This document shows positions 7,793 through 16,711 of a stretch of DNA of 64,000 nucleotides, one piece after another. The DNA is from Lachnospiraceae bacterium (GTDB lineage: Bacteria > Bacillota > Clostridia > Lachnospirales > Lachnospiraceae), in NCBI GenBank assembly GCA_022652545.1, contig JALCRM010000011.1, forward strand, positions 1-64,000, written 5' to 3'. Positions within the stretch are counted from its first letter, which is position 1, and each line of letters starts with the position of its first letter. Position numbers and translations under genes: made by a program. The notes beneath the pieces were generated by a model that saw only the letters and a program-made list of their open reading frames with translations, ran no database searches and was not told where the DNA came from.

Positions 7793-9283
7793 CTACATGG
7801 AAAAACTCTGATATGCCGGTATCATAATGATGATCATGGTGACGAGCAGCATCAGGATCATCGGAAAAAGCAGTTTTGTCCCGGCTTCTTCCCCCATTCG
7901 GCGCGCCAGATTGCGGCGCTCTTCAAATGCCTCTGCGGCCTCCGTCTGCAAAACAGCCAGCAGGGCCGAATTCCCCTTTCTCAGATTCTGGGTGAGCAGC
8001 GAGCAGAACCGCGAATAGGACAGGCTTCCGCAGCGTCTCGCAAAATGTGCATAGCAGTCCGCTTCCGAAACGCCGCTCGACAGTTCGCGGCTCATCAGCA
8101 GGATCTCTTCGTATATGGAGCGCTTCTTCTCTCCTCTTTCCAGATCTCTGCGATAGTCATCCGCGATCTTGCGGAAGCTGCTCCGGACACTGAGTCCCGC
8201 GCCCACGAACAGGATGATCCTGCTCAGCACCTGCGGATAATCCAACTGCATCTGGCGCCTGCTTTTCTCAATGCGCATGTGCAGTTCACGGTCAGCCAGC
8301 GCATAGTTGGCGAGACCGGCCAGAAGCACCAGACAAAACAGGAGGCTGCTGTTTTCCTGTTTCGGCTCGGACCATGATAATTTACGGCCTGCCACCTCCG
8401 TCGGCAGGCGGTACGAACTGTTATCCGCGCCCTTCGTATCCGCTTCGAACAGAGCGCTCAGGATCTCCCTTTGCAGTTTTTCCTCCGCCGACAGGGGCGG
8501 CGGCGTCACTGTGACGCTGAAGGACCTGGAATAGCGCCGGTCCTGCGCCGTGGCAACTGCCGTCAGTTCGACCTCCGCCTTTTCTCCCTGCTGCAGATCG
8601 CCGGTATATACACTTCCGTCTGCATCGATAAGTGCGTAGCGGCTGCTTTCCCAGGAGATATGAAACGGGTATCCTTCCAGCGCGGCAGGCATGAACAGGT
8701 CGTGACTGACTGCCGAGAGAGAGGTGTTTTCCCCGGGAAGTTTCCCTGAAAGTTCTTCAAAGGCACGCTCCGAAAGCGTATCCAGTTCCTTTTCCGTATA
8801 TTTCCGGGAACTCACATTCACTTCATATTCTCCAAGCTCCTGACCATCCGCGGAAGCTGACAGCAGGATCTCCGTATCTGCCTCTCCGTAGCCTTTCCGT
8901 TCGATCGTTCCGTCCGCAGAGAGACTGTCCCCCTGCCCCGCTGAAAGACAGAACAGGATGGCGAGCAGGTCGGCAAGAAAAAGAAAGATCAGCAGCCAGC
9001 GCAGCTTTCTGACAAAAAATCTGGCTTCCGTGTTCTCTTTTCCCGGAGACGGATCGATCGTCCAGAGGTCTGCACGCACAGTACTTTCTCCCGGCAGACG
9101 GCTCAGCAGCCCGTGCAGTCTGCTGCCCTTCTGCCTGCGGTACAGATACAGGGAGATCTTCTGGAACGGCACCTGTACGGCAGAGACAGGTTCCGACTCT
9201 GCCGCCGTGACCGCCTCCCCGCGGGACAGAACGCCCAGAATGGGGAATATGAGCAGTATTGCCAGATAAATGCAGAGCTGCAT
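7793..9283 (-). CDS. TadC-like type II secretion F-domain protein with Ig-like insertion
   Basis: 496 residues, much longer than ordinary TadC (about 300). An N-terminal membrane segment (3-20) and a second at about 94-113 are followed by a region of about 195 residues that would lie outside. Within it, about 205-262 looks like an atrophied bacterial Ig-like domain (W-x-SS, LIDADGSVYTG, VELTAVAT, FSVTVTPPP). A third membrane helix (about 312-330), the T2SF cytoplasmic domain (LDYPQVLSRIILFVGAGLS onward) and a final helix complete it. It is the platform protein partner of TadB. The ATG at 9283 has GGAGG four bases upstream. Confidence 0.82.
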   Translation of the reverse strand: MQLCIYLAILLIFPILGVLSRGEAVTAAESEPVSAVQVPFQKISLYLYRRQKGSRLHGLLSRLPGESTVRADLWTIDPSPGKENTEARFFVRKLRWLLIFLFLADLLAILFCLSAGQGDSLSADGTIERKGYGEADTEILLSASADGQELGEYEVNVSSRKYTEKELDTLSERAFEELSGKLPGENTSLSAVSHDLFMPAALEGYPFHISWESSRYALIDADGSVYTGDLQQGEKAEVELTAVATAQDRRYSRSFSVTVTPPPLSAEEKLQREILSALFEADTKGADNSSYRLPTEVAGRKLSWSEPKQENSSLLFCLVLLAGLANYALADRELHMRIEKSRRQMQLDYPQVLSRIILFVGAGLSVRSSFRKIADDYRRDLERGEKKRSIYEEILLMSRELSSGVSEADCYAHFARRCGSLSYSRFCSLLTQNLRKGNSALLAVLQTEAAEAFEERRNLARRMGEEAGTKLLFPMILMLLVTMIIIMIPAYQSFSM

Positions 9284-9300
9284 CCGGCCTCCTTTCGAAC

Positions 9301-9972
9301 TCAGACAGGAATATCGGTTATTTTCTCGGAAAGCAGATAGGCGGCACAATAGACGATCAGGCAGGCTGTCATAACGGCGATGCCAGCCGCATTGTGATAA
9401 AGCGGTTCGAAGAAGCCTTTCGAGGTAATGCCGATATACCCGACGATCAGGAACGGCGCAGCATCCATGATATGCTGCTCAAGTTTCCTGGCCGATATCA
9501 GCACCGAGATCTCTTTTTCAACATCCACCCGGTCCTGCAGCAGCTGGATCGTGCGGTTCATGATCTCGGCCATGTTGCCGCCGCTGCGCTTCGCAATGGC
9601 GAAGGTGCCGGCAAATTCCCGGATGACTTCTATCCCGCTGTCCTCTCCGAAAGTCATCATCAGTTCCTCCAGCGGGATACGGCTGTCCATACCCTGGCAT
9701 ATTTTCCACAGTTCCCTGCATATTTCACTCTTTCCTCCGTACAGGAATTCCATCTCTTTCCAGGTCTCACGGACCGAATTTTCCGCAGACAGCCCTGCCC
9801 GAAGGGAAGTCAGCATACTTCCCAGCGCTTCCTTGAACTGTCCCGTCAGTCTTTCTCTGCGCCTGTCAGTTTTTGCGCGGCGCCGGTACCGGCTGTACGG
9901 TATTACCAGCGGAATCAGGAAAACAGCCGCAAACAGGGAACGGTAGAAAAACCATGCGAGGAACAGGATCAA
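9301..9972 (-). CDS. TadB-like type II secretion F-domain protein
   Basis: 223 residues. Two helices near the N-terminus (about 2-35) are followed by the T2SF domain: GQFKEALGSMLTSLRAGLS, ENSVRETWKEME, FAIAKRSGGNMAEIM. A C-terminal membrane pair follows. It is an inner-membrane platform component that works with the CpaF ATPase and TadC. I place the start at the TTG at 9972 because GGAGGGG lies six bases upstream and it follows the cpaF stop by 28 bases. The open frame extends much further upstream only as an overlap with cpaF. Confidence 0.82.
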   Translation of the reverse strand: MILFLAWFFYRSLFAAVFLIPLVIPYSRYRRRAKTDRRRERLTGQFKEALGSMLTSLRAGLSAENSVRETWKEMEFLYGGKSEICRELWKICQGMDSRIPLEELMMTFGEDSGIEVIREFAGTFAIAKRSGGNMAEIMNRTIQLLQDRVDVEKEISVLISARKLEQHIMDAAPFLIVGYIGITSKGFFEPLYHNAAGIAVMTACLIVYCAAYLLSEKITDIPV

Positions 9973-10000
9973 TGCCGTCCCCTCCGCCAGGACCTCCGGA

Positions 10001-11248
10001 TCAGCTTTCCTCTTCCGGAAGGCGGATACCCGCGGCGCGCAGTTTGCCGCGGTCCCTGAGTTCTCCTGTTTTGTCCCAGACACCTTTGATCTTCCCGTTC
10101 TCATCTTCCCCCGTTTCCCGGAACCGGAAAAGCGTTTCAAGTTTGATGCGGTCTTCCCCGATCCCTCTGATCTCGTCGATCTCCAGCAGCTTGCGGCTGC
10201 GGTCGCGCAGCCTTCCCAGGTGCACGATAAGGTCAAGGCCTGAGGCCAGCTGTCCCCTGATCGCCCCTGCCGGAAGGTCCATTCCCATGAGGATCAGCGT
10301 CTCCAGACGCAGGAGCATGTCGGCCGGACTGTTGGCGTGTCCCGTACTCATCGAACCGTCATGGCCGGTGTTCATGGCCTGCAGCATATCGATCGTTTCC
10401 GCTCCGCGCACCTCGCCTACGATGATGCGGTCAGGCCTCATGCGCAGGGATGTACGGATCAGGTCCCTGATCGTGATCTCGTTCCCGCCTTCCACGTTGG
10501 CTGTGCGCGCCTCGAGACGGACCAGGTTCGGTATGCCCTGGATCTGCAGCTCCGCGTTGTCTTCGATCGTGATCACACGCTCGCCGGAAGGTATGTATTC
10601 CGAAAGCGCATTCAGGAAAGTGGTCTTGCCTGATCCTGTCCCTCCCGAAATGAAAATATTGTAGCCGGCTGCCACAACGCAGCGCAGAAACCCTGCCGCT
10701 TCTTCCGGGACCGATCCCAGGCGCAGCAGATCGTCCATCCGGATGGGGCGCTCCGGGAAGCGGCGTATCGTAACGATCGGTCCGTTGATGGCTGCCGGAG
10801 GCAGGACGATATTCACGCGGGAACCGTTCGGCAGTCTCGCATCCGCGATCGGTCTGCCGGTATTGACCGTTCTGTCGCAGTCTGCCACTACCTTTTGGAT
10901 CACATCGTATAGCTTCTCTCCGGATGCGAAATGTGCGGGATAGGGAAAAATAGCGCCGTCTCTTTCGATGTAGATGCTTTCGCTGCCGTTGATCATGATC
11001 TCCGTAATGGACGGATCATCGAGCAGTTCCTGCAGGACGTCGAGTTTACGGATCGAGTAGAAAAGTTCCTGCCGCATCTTTTCCATCTCACCGAGTGCAA
11101 GTCCGTGTTCCCGGGACGCCTCCGTGATCTCCGTATCGATAAGGTCGAGTATCCCGTCGTCTCCGACTTCCTTTGAAAAGTCGATCTTCTTCAGAATCCT
11201 GCCGTGAAGTTCCTCGCGGATCCTCAGATATTCCAACTCCTCTTCCAT
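10001..11248 (-). CDS. CpaF/TadA-family pilus assembly ATPase
   Basis: 415-residue cytoplasmic secretion ATPase. Walker A is FISGGTGSGKTTFLNAL (about 207-222), followed by VITIEDNAELQI (Walker B region), RPDRIIVGEVRG and TGHDGSMSTGHANS (His box). An N-terminal helical domain of about 100 residues precedes the catalytic half, as in CpaF. It powers Flp pilus assembly as a hexamer at TadB/TadC. The start has a purine-rich site that overlaps the end of the TadZ gene, which stops 2 bases before it. Confidence 0.95.
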   Translation of the reverse strand: MEEELEYLRIREELHGRILKKIDFSKEVGDDGILDLIDTEITEASREHGLALGEMEKMRQELFYSIRKLDVLQELLDDPSITEIMINGSESIYIERDGAIFPYPAHFASGEKLYDVIQKVVADCDRTVNTGRPIADARLPNGSRVNIVLPPAAINGPIVTIRRFPERPIRMDDLLRLGSVPEEAAGFLRCVVAAGYNIFISGGTGSGKTTFLNALSEYIPSGERVITIEDNAELQIQGIPNLVRLEARTANVEGGNEITIRDLIRTSLRMRPDRIIVGEVRGAETIDMLQAMNTGHDGSMSTGHANSPADMLLRLETLILMGMDLPAGAIRGQLASGLDLIVHLGRLRDRSRKLLEIDEIRGIGEDRIKLETLFRFRETGEDENGKIKGVWDKTGELRDRGKLRAAGIRLPEEES

Positions 11249-11250
11249 CC

Positions 11251-12267
11251 CTATACCCCTGCCAGCAGGTGCTTTACTTCCGCAGCCAGTTCGCTGTGGG
11301 TCAGCATGGCGGGGTCGGCCGGCAGCTCACGGAATACCGGGAAATGCCATTTTCTGGTCCTGGCATAAATATCTTCATAGCCTCTCGCCTTCAGGATATC
11401 CCTGTACTGCATCATCTTTGCCTCGGATACCCAGCAGGAAGGTCTGACGATCGTGATCACTTCATCGCATTCCCGCAGGATATCCAGCAGCCCGTCCGTA
11501 GATTCCGTCAGGTCGAGGATCAGGTATTCGAATTCCGTCACCTGGGCTATCGTATGGAACAGGTCCAGCCACTGGTCCCTGCGGATCGCCTGCAGATCCT
11601 TGAAGAAGGTGATCGGCGGAAGAAAATACAGCCCGTTGAGGGACTCCGCCATCGTTTCGATCTGTCCCGCGATCTTTTCGCGTGCACAGTCGTTGTAATA
11701 TATGAGACTGCTGACGTTTTCCCTGAAACTTCTGTGCAGCATGGCACTGAGTCCGCTGAAAGGCTCAAAATTGATATACAGAGTTTTGTGTTCGGCCGCC
11801 AGAAGCTGCCCGGCTGTCAGGGAGACCGTAGTCTGCAGGCATCTGGCGATGGGCGTGTAGACGCCGATGATCTTCATCGGAGGGCCGTGACGCACTGCTG
11901 ACGGCTGTATGTTGCCTCGTTTGCCGCTCTCTTCCGCACAGGCGTCCATAACAGCTTTTGCAATTGTCTCCGCGGACTGATATTTGCTGATGCTGCAGGT
12001 ATCCGCTCCCAGATAGCGGTCGGATTCGTTAAGGATCAGTACACGCGGAAAGCCTGCATCGTGCACAGCCTCGCAGTATGCGCTTTCCGCAATGACCAGC
12101 ACGACGATATCCTCACGCCGGCTGCAGCTGTGCAGCAGCCTTTCCGCGCTGTAATAGACTTCTATGTCATACGGCACCTTCCGGTCCCGGAGGGACTCCG
12201 AAAGATGTGCGGCATAATCAGCTTCACTGTCGCAGATGACGATCCTGCAGGAAAAATGTCCGTTCAA
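11251..12267 (-). CDS. TadZ/CpaE-like localisation protein
   Basis: 338 residues. The first 110 or so resemble a receiver-like domain without clear phosphorylation residues (IVICDSEADYAAHLSESL). The rest is a ParA/MinD-like fold that lacks a canonical Walker A: the site reads GVYTPIARCLQTTVSL. Later segments keep the family pattern (EYLILDLTESTDGLLDIL, CDEVITIVRP). TadZ proteins mark the pilus assembly site at the membrane. The TTG start at 12267 overlaps the upstream stop codon as TTGA, with GGAGG nine bases upstream. The degenerate P-loop suggests loss of ATPase activity. Confidence 0.75.
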   Translation of the reverse strand: MNGHFSCRIVICDSEADYAAHLSESLRDRKVPYDIEVYYSAERLLHSCSRREDIVVLVIAESAYCEAVHDAGFPRVLILNESDRYLGADTCSISKYQSAETIAKAVMDACAEESGKRGNIQPSAVRHGPPMKIIGVYTPIARCLQTTVSLTAGQLLAAEHKTLYINFEPFSGLSAMLHRSFRENVSSLIYYNDCAREKIAGQIETMAESLNGLYFLPPITFFKDLQAIRRDQWLDLFHTIAQVTEFEYLILDLTESTDGLLDILRECDEVITIVRPSCWVSEAKMMQYRDILKARGYEDIYARTRKWHFPVFRELPADPAMLTHSELAAEVKHLLAGV

Positions 12268-12695
12268 GGCAATGCACCTCCGAGATGGAGAAGAAAGGCG
12301 ATCCCGACCGGGACCGCGAAAGGAATGCGTACGCCGGTGCGGCGTGTCCTGATCAGGACGCCTGCGGCGGGAACAGCAGCCGCTGCAAAGGAATATGCGC
12401 AGCAGCGCAGAAATTCCGGAAAAGGGAAAAAAGCGGCCAGGACGGCCAGAAATTTGATGTCCCCGGCTCCGAAGAACCGGAATTTCCATAGCGGGAAAAA
12501 GAGAAGAGCAGCCACTGCCGGGTATAAAAGAGTCTGCCTTGCGGCTTCCGCCGGCGGTGCGCCGACAGGATGGGACAGAAGTATGGCGGCGATCCAGGCT
12601 GCTGCAAGCCAGTAATTGTAGACCCTGCCTTCCTTCAGATCCGTCAGTATGGCACCTGACAGCAGCACTGCGATCACAAAAAAACGGTCCGTCAA
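12264..12695 (-). CDS. prepilin peptidase, short A24 type (second of two)
   Basis: 143-residue polytopic membrane protein. Catalytic Asp residues are in ILTDLKEGRVYN (about residue 19) and FFGAGDIK (about 78). It has about four to five hydrophobic segments and no N-terminal methylase domain. The TTG start at 12695 has GGAGGGG five bases upstream. It is the first gene of the Tad operon and its stop overlaps the TadZ start. Why the operon needs two such enzymes is not clear; separate substrates (Flp versus TadE-like proteins) is an inference. Confidence 0.87.
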   Translation of the reverse strand: MTDRFFVIAVLLSGAILTDLKEGRVYNYWLAAAWIAAILLSHPVGAPPAEAARQTLLYPAVAALLFFPLWKFRFFGAGDIKFLAVLAAFFPFPEFLRCCAYSFAAAAVPAAGVLIRTRRTGVRIPFAVPVGIAFLLHLGGALP

Positions 12696-12782
12696 GATCT
12701 CCCCTCCTTCCTTCCGGCTGCCTCCGTGCTGTCTTCCGGCACCCGGGGCTGTAAGAGAAATCTATCAGAACCGTCTTAACAT

Positions 12783-12817
12783 AAAAATGAAAAATCTTGG
12801 CGAAACCCGAATTTCGC
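12783..12817 (-). terminator. rho-independent terminator downstream of fcl
   Basis: Minus-strand stem of 6 bp (GCGAAA and TTTCGC) with a 6-base loop, then CAAGATTTTTCATTTTT. It separates the GDP-fucose synthase gene from the Tad operon that begins 90 bases further on. Confidence 0.65.
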
Positions 12818-12868
12818 GTATTTTGTCGTTATACAGGAAAAAGAAGCGATCCCGTGTTTTGTCTCCGG

Positions 12869-13825
12869 TCAGCTCCTGCCTTCCATGCGTGCCTCGGAAA
12901 TATTGTTGCGGAACCATTCGTAGGAGCGGTGTATGCCTTCGGGCAGCTCGACCTTGTGGTGCCAGCCGAGATTGTGGATCTTCGTCACGTCGCAAAGTTT
13001 CCTCGGCGTGCCGTCCGGCATGCTGCTGTTCCAGATGACTTCTCCCTCAAAACCGACTTCCTTCTGCACCATTTCCGCCAGCCGGCGTATGGTGACCTCC
13101 TCGCCGGTGCCGATGTTCACGTGCTGCAGACCATTGTAGTTCTCGAGCAGGAAAACACAGGCGTCCGCCATGTCGTCCACATAGAGGAATTCACGCAGCG
13201 GCGTACCGGTGCCCCAAAGTTCGACGGAAGTTCCGTTCTGTTTTGCCTCGTGGAACTTCCGGATCATCGCCGGGAGCACGTGGGAGCTCTTCAGGTCATA
13301 GTTGTCATACGGTCCGTACAGGTTCGTCGGCATACAGCTGATGAACGGATCGTGGTACTCCATGTTGAAATATTTGCACATCTCCATGCCGGAGATCTTG
13401 GCGATCGCATAAGCCTCGTTCGTCGTCTCAAGAGGGCCCGTCAGAAGGGCGTCCTCCGGGATCGGCTGCGGCGCCATCCTCGGATAGATGCAGCTGCTCC
13501 CCAGGAACAGCAGCTTCTTCACACCGGTATCATGTGCGCATTTGATCACATTGCACTGGATCTGCATGTTGACATAGGCGAACTCCGCCGGCTGCAGCGT
13601 ATTTCCGAATATGCCCGCCACTTTGGCGGCGGCCAGCACCACGACGTCCGGCTTCTCCGTACTGAAGAAACTGCGCACGGCTGCCTGGTCGAGCAGATCC
13701 AGCTCCGCGTGCGTCCGTCCGATGATGTTGCTGTATCCCTGCGCCTGCAGGCTGCGCACGATCGCACTGCCTACCAGTCCGCGGTGTCCCGCGACATAAA
13801 TTTTATCTGTTTTGGCTATGTCCAT
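12869..13825 (-). CDS. fcl: GDP-L-fucose synthase
   Basis: 318-residue short-chain dehydrogenase/reductase of the epimerase type. The N-terminal YVAGHRGLVGSAIV is the NADP-binding glycine motif and EAYAIAKISG holds the catalytic Tyr-x3-Lys. MPTNLYGP and RKLCDVTKI fit the GMER family. It converts GDP-4-keto-6-deoxymannose to GDP-fucose for surface glycans. No GDP-mannose dehydratase gene lies next to it. The ATG at 13825 has GGAGG five bases upstream; earlier in-frame ATGs fall inside leader repeat copy B and would add unrelated residues. Confidence 0.93.
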   Translation of the reverse strand: MDIAKTDKIYVAGHRGLVGSAIVRSLQAQGYSNIIGRTHAELDLLDQAAVRSFFSTEKPDVVVLAAAKVAGIFGNTLQPAEFAYVNMQIQCNVIKCAHDTGVKKLLFLGSSCIYPRMAPQPIPEDALLTGPLETTNEAYAIAKISGMEMCKYFNMEYHDPFISCMPTNLYGPYDNYDLKSSHVLPAMIRKFHEAKQNGTSVELWGTGTPLREFLYVDDMADACVFLLENYNGLQHVNIGTGEEVTIRRLAEMVQKEVGFEGEVIWNSSMPDGTPRKLCDVTKIHNLGWHHKVELPEGIHRSYEWFRNNISEARMEGRS

Positions 13826-13830
13826 CTTTA

Positions 13831-13908
13831 CCTCCATGTGGGGGATCTTCAGATCCTCCGAAACGAACATCGGCAGCACTTCGTGCCGCTGCTGCGGCCG
13901 TTCCGGCA
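13831..13908 (-). repeat. leader repeat copy B (upstream of fcl)
   Basis: On the minus strand it reads CAGCAGCGGCACGAAGTGC, then TGCCGATGTTCGTTTCGG as in copy A. A hairpin of GGAGGATC and GATCCCCC arms (13859-13840) follows, and ACAT leads into the GGAGG site of fcl. Hairpin 1 is reduced to a short GCCG/CGGC stem. It is clearly related to copy A but diverged in the stem sequences while keeping most pairing. Confidence 0.7.
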
Positions 13909-14021
13909 GTAGCCGCCCCGGCTGACGGTTTTCAGTATACCTTCATCCTGCGGCTGTTTCAAGCCGCTCCCACGCACCCGGCTTCGCGGAAAACGGCCGT
14001 TTTTCGCAGTCCGTTACTTGT

Positions 14022-14051
14022 TTGCAGACGATCCAGGGAGTATCATATATT
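14022..14051 (+). promoter_or_regulatory. predicted promoter of rfbD
   Basis: TTGCAG (14022-14027), 18-base spacer and TATATT (14046-14051). The start codon is at 14090, giving a leader of roughly 33 bases. This is a fair but not perfect match to sigma-A. Confidence 0.4.
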
Positions 14052-14089
14052 GTATTGCTGTCTGAGTTTTACAGCAGAAAGGATCCTGA

Positions 14090-14974
14090 ATGAAAAACAT
14101 TATTGTGACCGGCTGTCACGGTCAGTTGGGAATTGCGATCAACCGTCTGCTTGGCGGAGATCCCGCTTATCACCTGATCAACTCCGATGTCGTGGGCGAC
14201 GACTGCACCAATCTCGACATCACGGACGTTGACAGGGTACTGGCCATGGCCCGCGAGGCAAAACCTTACGCGATCGTCAACTGCGCCGCTTACACTGCGG
14301 TCGACGCCGCCGAGTCCCACCTCGACCTCAACTATAAGATCAATGCGATCGGCCCGCGCAATCTGGCCATTGCCGCCAGGGAAACCGGCGCCAAGCTCGT
14401 ACACATCAGCACAGACTATGTTTTCCCCGGCGATTCCGAGAAACCTCTCACGGAATTTGACCCTACCGGGCCGAAGAGCGTATACGGCATCACAAAACTG
14501 GCCGGCGAGCACTTCGTCGAGGAATTCGCAGACCGCTATTTCATCATCCGCACGGCCTGGCTCTACGGAGACGGCAAAAATTTTGTCAAAACAATGCTCA
14601 GGCTCGCCGAGACGCACGATGCGGTAAGCGTCGTGAACGACCAGTTCGGCTCCCCCACGAGCGCGGCGGAGCTTGCGCGCGCCATCGCGTATCTGCTGCC
14701 TTCCGACAATTACGGACTTTTCCACGGTACCTGCGAGGGTTCCACCGAGTGGTCTTCCTTTGCAAAGGAGATCTTCCGGATCGCAGGCAAAACAACAGTC
14801 GTCAATCCTGTCTCCACGGAGGAGTATACGAAGCTCGTCCCTGCGCAGGCACCGCGCCCGCACTATTCCATCCTGGACAACTACATGTTCAGGCTCACGA
14901 CCGATCACGTATACCGCGACTGGCACGAAGCGCTTGAGATCTACATGAAGGAAAGCGGATATTCCGCGGATTGA
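14090..14974 (+). CDS. rfbD: dTDP-4-dehydrorhamnose reductase (RmlD)
   Basis: 294 residues. NADP-binding GCHGQLG at the N-terminus, HISTDYVFPGD (about 104-114) and SVYGITKLAGE with the catalytic Tyr and Lys (about 128-138) are the RmlD pattern. TEFDPTGP before the YxxxK and VVNDQFGSPTSA are also typical. It makes the last step of dTDP-L-rhamnose synthesis for cell-wall polysaccharides. The AAAGGATCCTGA before the ATG gives a moderate ribosome binding site. No rmlABC genes lie adjacent. It is followed directly by the divergent PAP2 gene. Confidence 0.93.
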   Translation: MKNIIVTGCHGQLGIAINRLLGGDPAYHLINSDVVGDDCTNLDITDVDRVLAMAREAKPYAIVNCAAYTAVDAAESHLDLNYKINAIGPRNLAIAARETGAKLVHISTDYVFPGDSEKPLTEFDPTGPKSVYGITKLAGEHFVEEFADRYFIIRTAWLYGDGKNFVKTMLRLAETHDAVSVVNDQFGSPTSAAELARAIAYLLPSDNYGLFHGTCEGSTEWSSFAKEIFRIAGKTTVVNPVSTEEYTKLVPAQAPRPHYSILDNYMFRLTTDHVYRDWHEALEIYMKESGYSAD

Positions 14975-14979
14975 GGCCT

Positions 14980-15438
14980 ATGTACTCTTTGACAGCTCTG
15001 CTCCGAAACCCGTTGTTCGCCGCCCCGGCCATCGGCTGGTGCGTGGCGCAGCTTCTGAAGGTTCTCATCGACATGGCGATCAACGGCGGTTTCCATAGGG
15101 ACCGCATCTTCGGAAGCGGCGGCATGCCGAGTTCCCACTCGGCCACAGTCTGTGCGCTCTGTACGGCTGCCGCCATCGAGTACGGTTTCGGCAGCCCGGA
15201 ATTTCCCATTACGTTCTTTCTGGCCTTCATCGTCATGTACGACGCGATGGGCGTGCGCCGCGAGACCGGCGAACAGGCCAAGGTGCTCAATGAACTGCAG
15301 CGCCAGCTGCTGAGCATGGACAAAGTATTTACCAACCCCGAGGAACTCAAGGAATTTGTGGGCCACTCACCGCTGCAGGTACTCTGCGGCGCCATTCTCG
15401 GAATCATCATTGCATTTATTGTATGTTCCGTTTTATAA
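14980..15438 (+). CDS. divergent PAP2 family membrane protein (DUF212)
   Basis: 152 residues with about four hydrophobic segments. The conserved SGGMPSSHSATV (about 46-57) matches the phosphatase motif of the divergent PAP2 family, and YDAMGVRRETGEQA carries the second conserved block. The family is usually annotated as a membrane phosphatase with unproven substrate. The ATG at 14980 follows GAGG closely; a TTG at 14971 that overlaps the rfbD stop is an alternative start. Coupling to rfbD hints at a role in envelope glycan or lipid-phosphate recycling. Confidence 0.82.
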   Translation: MYSLTALLRNPLFAAPAIGWCVAQLLKVLIDMAINGGFHRDRIFGSGGMPSSHSATVCALCTAAAIEYGFGSPEFPITFFLAFIVMYDAMGVRRETGEQAKVLNELQRQLLSMDKVFTNPEELKEFVGHSPLQVLCGAILGIIIAFIVCSVL

Positions 15439-15500
15439 TCAAGTGCATTTTTCCGGTTTTGACAGTATTGTGTCCCTGACTTTCACAGAGAGGTCCGCAG

Positions 15501-16697
15501 ATGAAAAGATCTGTTTCGATAATACTGGTTTCCGCCATGACCGCAGCGCTGCTCTTCGGCTGCGGAAAATCCGCTTCTTCCGATACCGGCTCCTCGTCCA
15601 TTGACGAGCCGATCCCGCAAACTGCCACTTCCTCGGCAGCGGCGACATCCTCTGCCTCCGCCGCCTCCACGGACAGTGAAAAGCCGCCGAAAGACGGCAT
15701 GGTCCGCAGCGACGTTACAAATGAATGGGTCGACGAAGCCGTCAACAAGCAGCGTCCGCTGGCCGTCATGTACCCGATCAACAAGGAAGCACAGCCGCAG
15801 TACGGCCTGGACCGCGTCGGCGTCTTCTATGAGATCATGGAAGAGGACAACATGTCCCGCCAGATGGGCATCATCCAGGATTACAGCGGCCTCGACCGTA
15901 TCGGCAACATCCGCTCGATCCGCGACTATTTTGTCTACCTCGGCCTGGAATGGGATCCGATCTTTATCCATTTCGGCGGTCCCGTCGTATACGTGCACGA
16001 TATCCTGACGCGCTCGGACGTCGACAACATCAACGGCACCGGCGACACGAGCGGCCCTGATTACGGCGCCTTCTACCGTGTCCCGAAGAGCGGCGTAGCC
16101 GTGGAACACACCGCCTATACGGACAGCGACCATATCACGGCCGCCATCAAGAAAGCCGGCTTCGAGGTGGATCACCGCAGCGAATACTATGTTTCCCCGC
16201 ATTTCACCTTTGCCGGTGCTTCGGACCCGAACACGCTCTCCGATTACAGCGATGCCGTCGACGCCAAAGAGATCGACATGGCCGGCTGCTATCCCACTTC
16301 CAAATCGGCGCTGAGCTATAACGCCGAGGACAAGCTGTATTACAAAACGATCTACGGCGAACCGCAGAAGGATGCCGAAAGCGGCAATCAGCTGGCTTTT
16401 GCGAATGTGCTGATCGAGAAATGCTACTATGAAGTCCGCGACGAAAAGGGCTACCTGGCCTTCCAGATGCACGATACCACCAAGGACGGCTGGTTCCTTA
16501 CGCAGGGAAAGATGATCCACGTGACCTGGAAAAAGGAAGGCGACTACAAGCCTACGACGTTCTACGACGACAACGGAAAAGAGATCACGCTCAACACCGG
16601 GAAGACCATGTGGTTCGTAATCCAGGACGACAAGACCTTTACGGTAGACGGCAAAACATACAACGAAGGTTCGACCAACACCAAGACCGGTGTCTGA
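15501..16697 (+). CDS. DUF3048 family lipoprotein (YerB-like)
   Basis: 398 residues with a lipoprotein signal (ALLFGC, Cys about residue 21), then a Ser/Ala/Thr-rich linker to about 60. The mature part matches DUF3048: RPLAVMYPINKEAQPQYGLD, VFYEIMEEDNMSR, RIGNIRSIRDYF, HFGGP and later the WKKEGDYKPTTFYDDNGKEI segment near the C-terminus. The biochemical role of the family is not established. GAGG lies 8 bases before the ATG. The tail of the gene is followed by a terminator that lies inside the opposite gene. Confidence 0.88.
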   Translation: MKRSVSIILVSAMTAALLFGCGKSASSDTGSSSIDEPIPQTATSSAAATSSASAASTDSEKPPKDGMVRSDVTNEWVDEAVNKQRPLAVMYPINKEAQPQYGLDRVGVFYEIMEEDNMSRQMGIIQDYSGLDRIGNIRSIRDYFVYLGLEWDPIFIHFGGPVVYVHDILTRSDVDNINGTGDTSGPDYGAFYRVPKSGVAVEHTAYTDSDHITAAIKKAGFEVDHRSEYYVSPHFTFAGASDPNTLSDYSDAVDAKEIDMAGCYPTSKSALSYNAEDKLYYKTIYGEPQKDAESGNQLAFANVLIEKCYYEVRDEKGYLAFQMHDTTKDGWFLTQGKMIHVTWKKEGDYKPTTFYDDNGKEITLNTGKTMWFVIQDDKTFTVDGKTYNEGSTNTKTGV

Positions 16698-16711
16698 TCC
16701 CCGCTTGGCGT

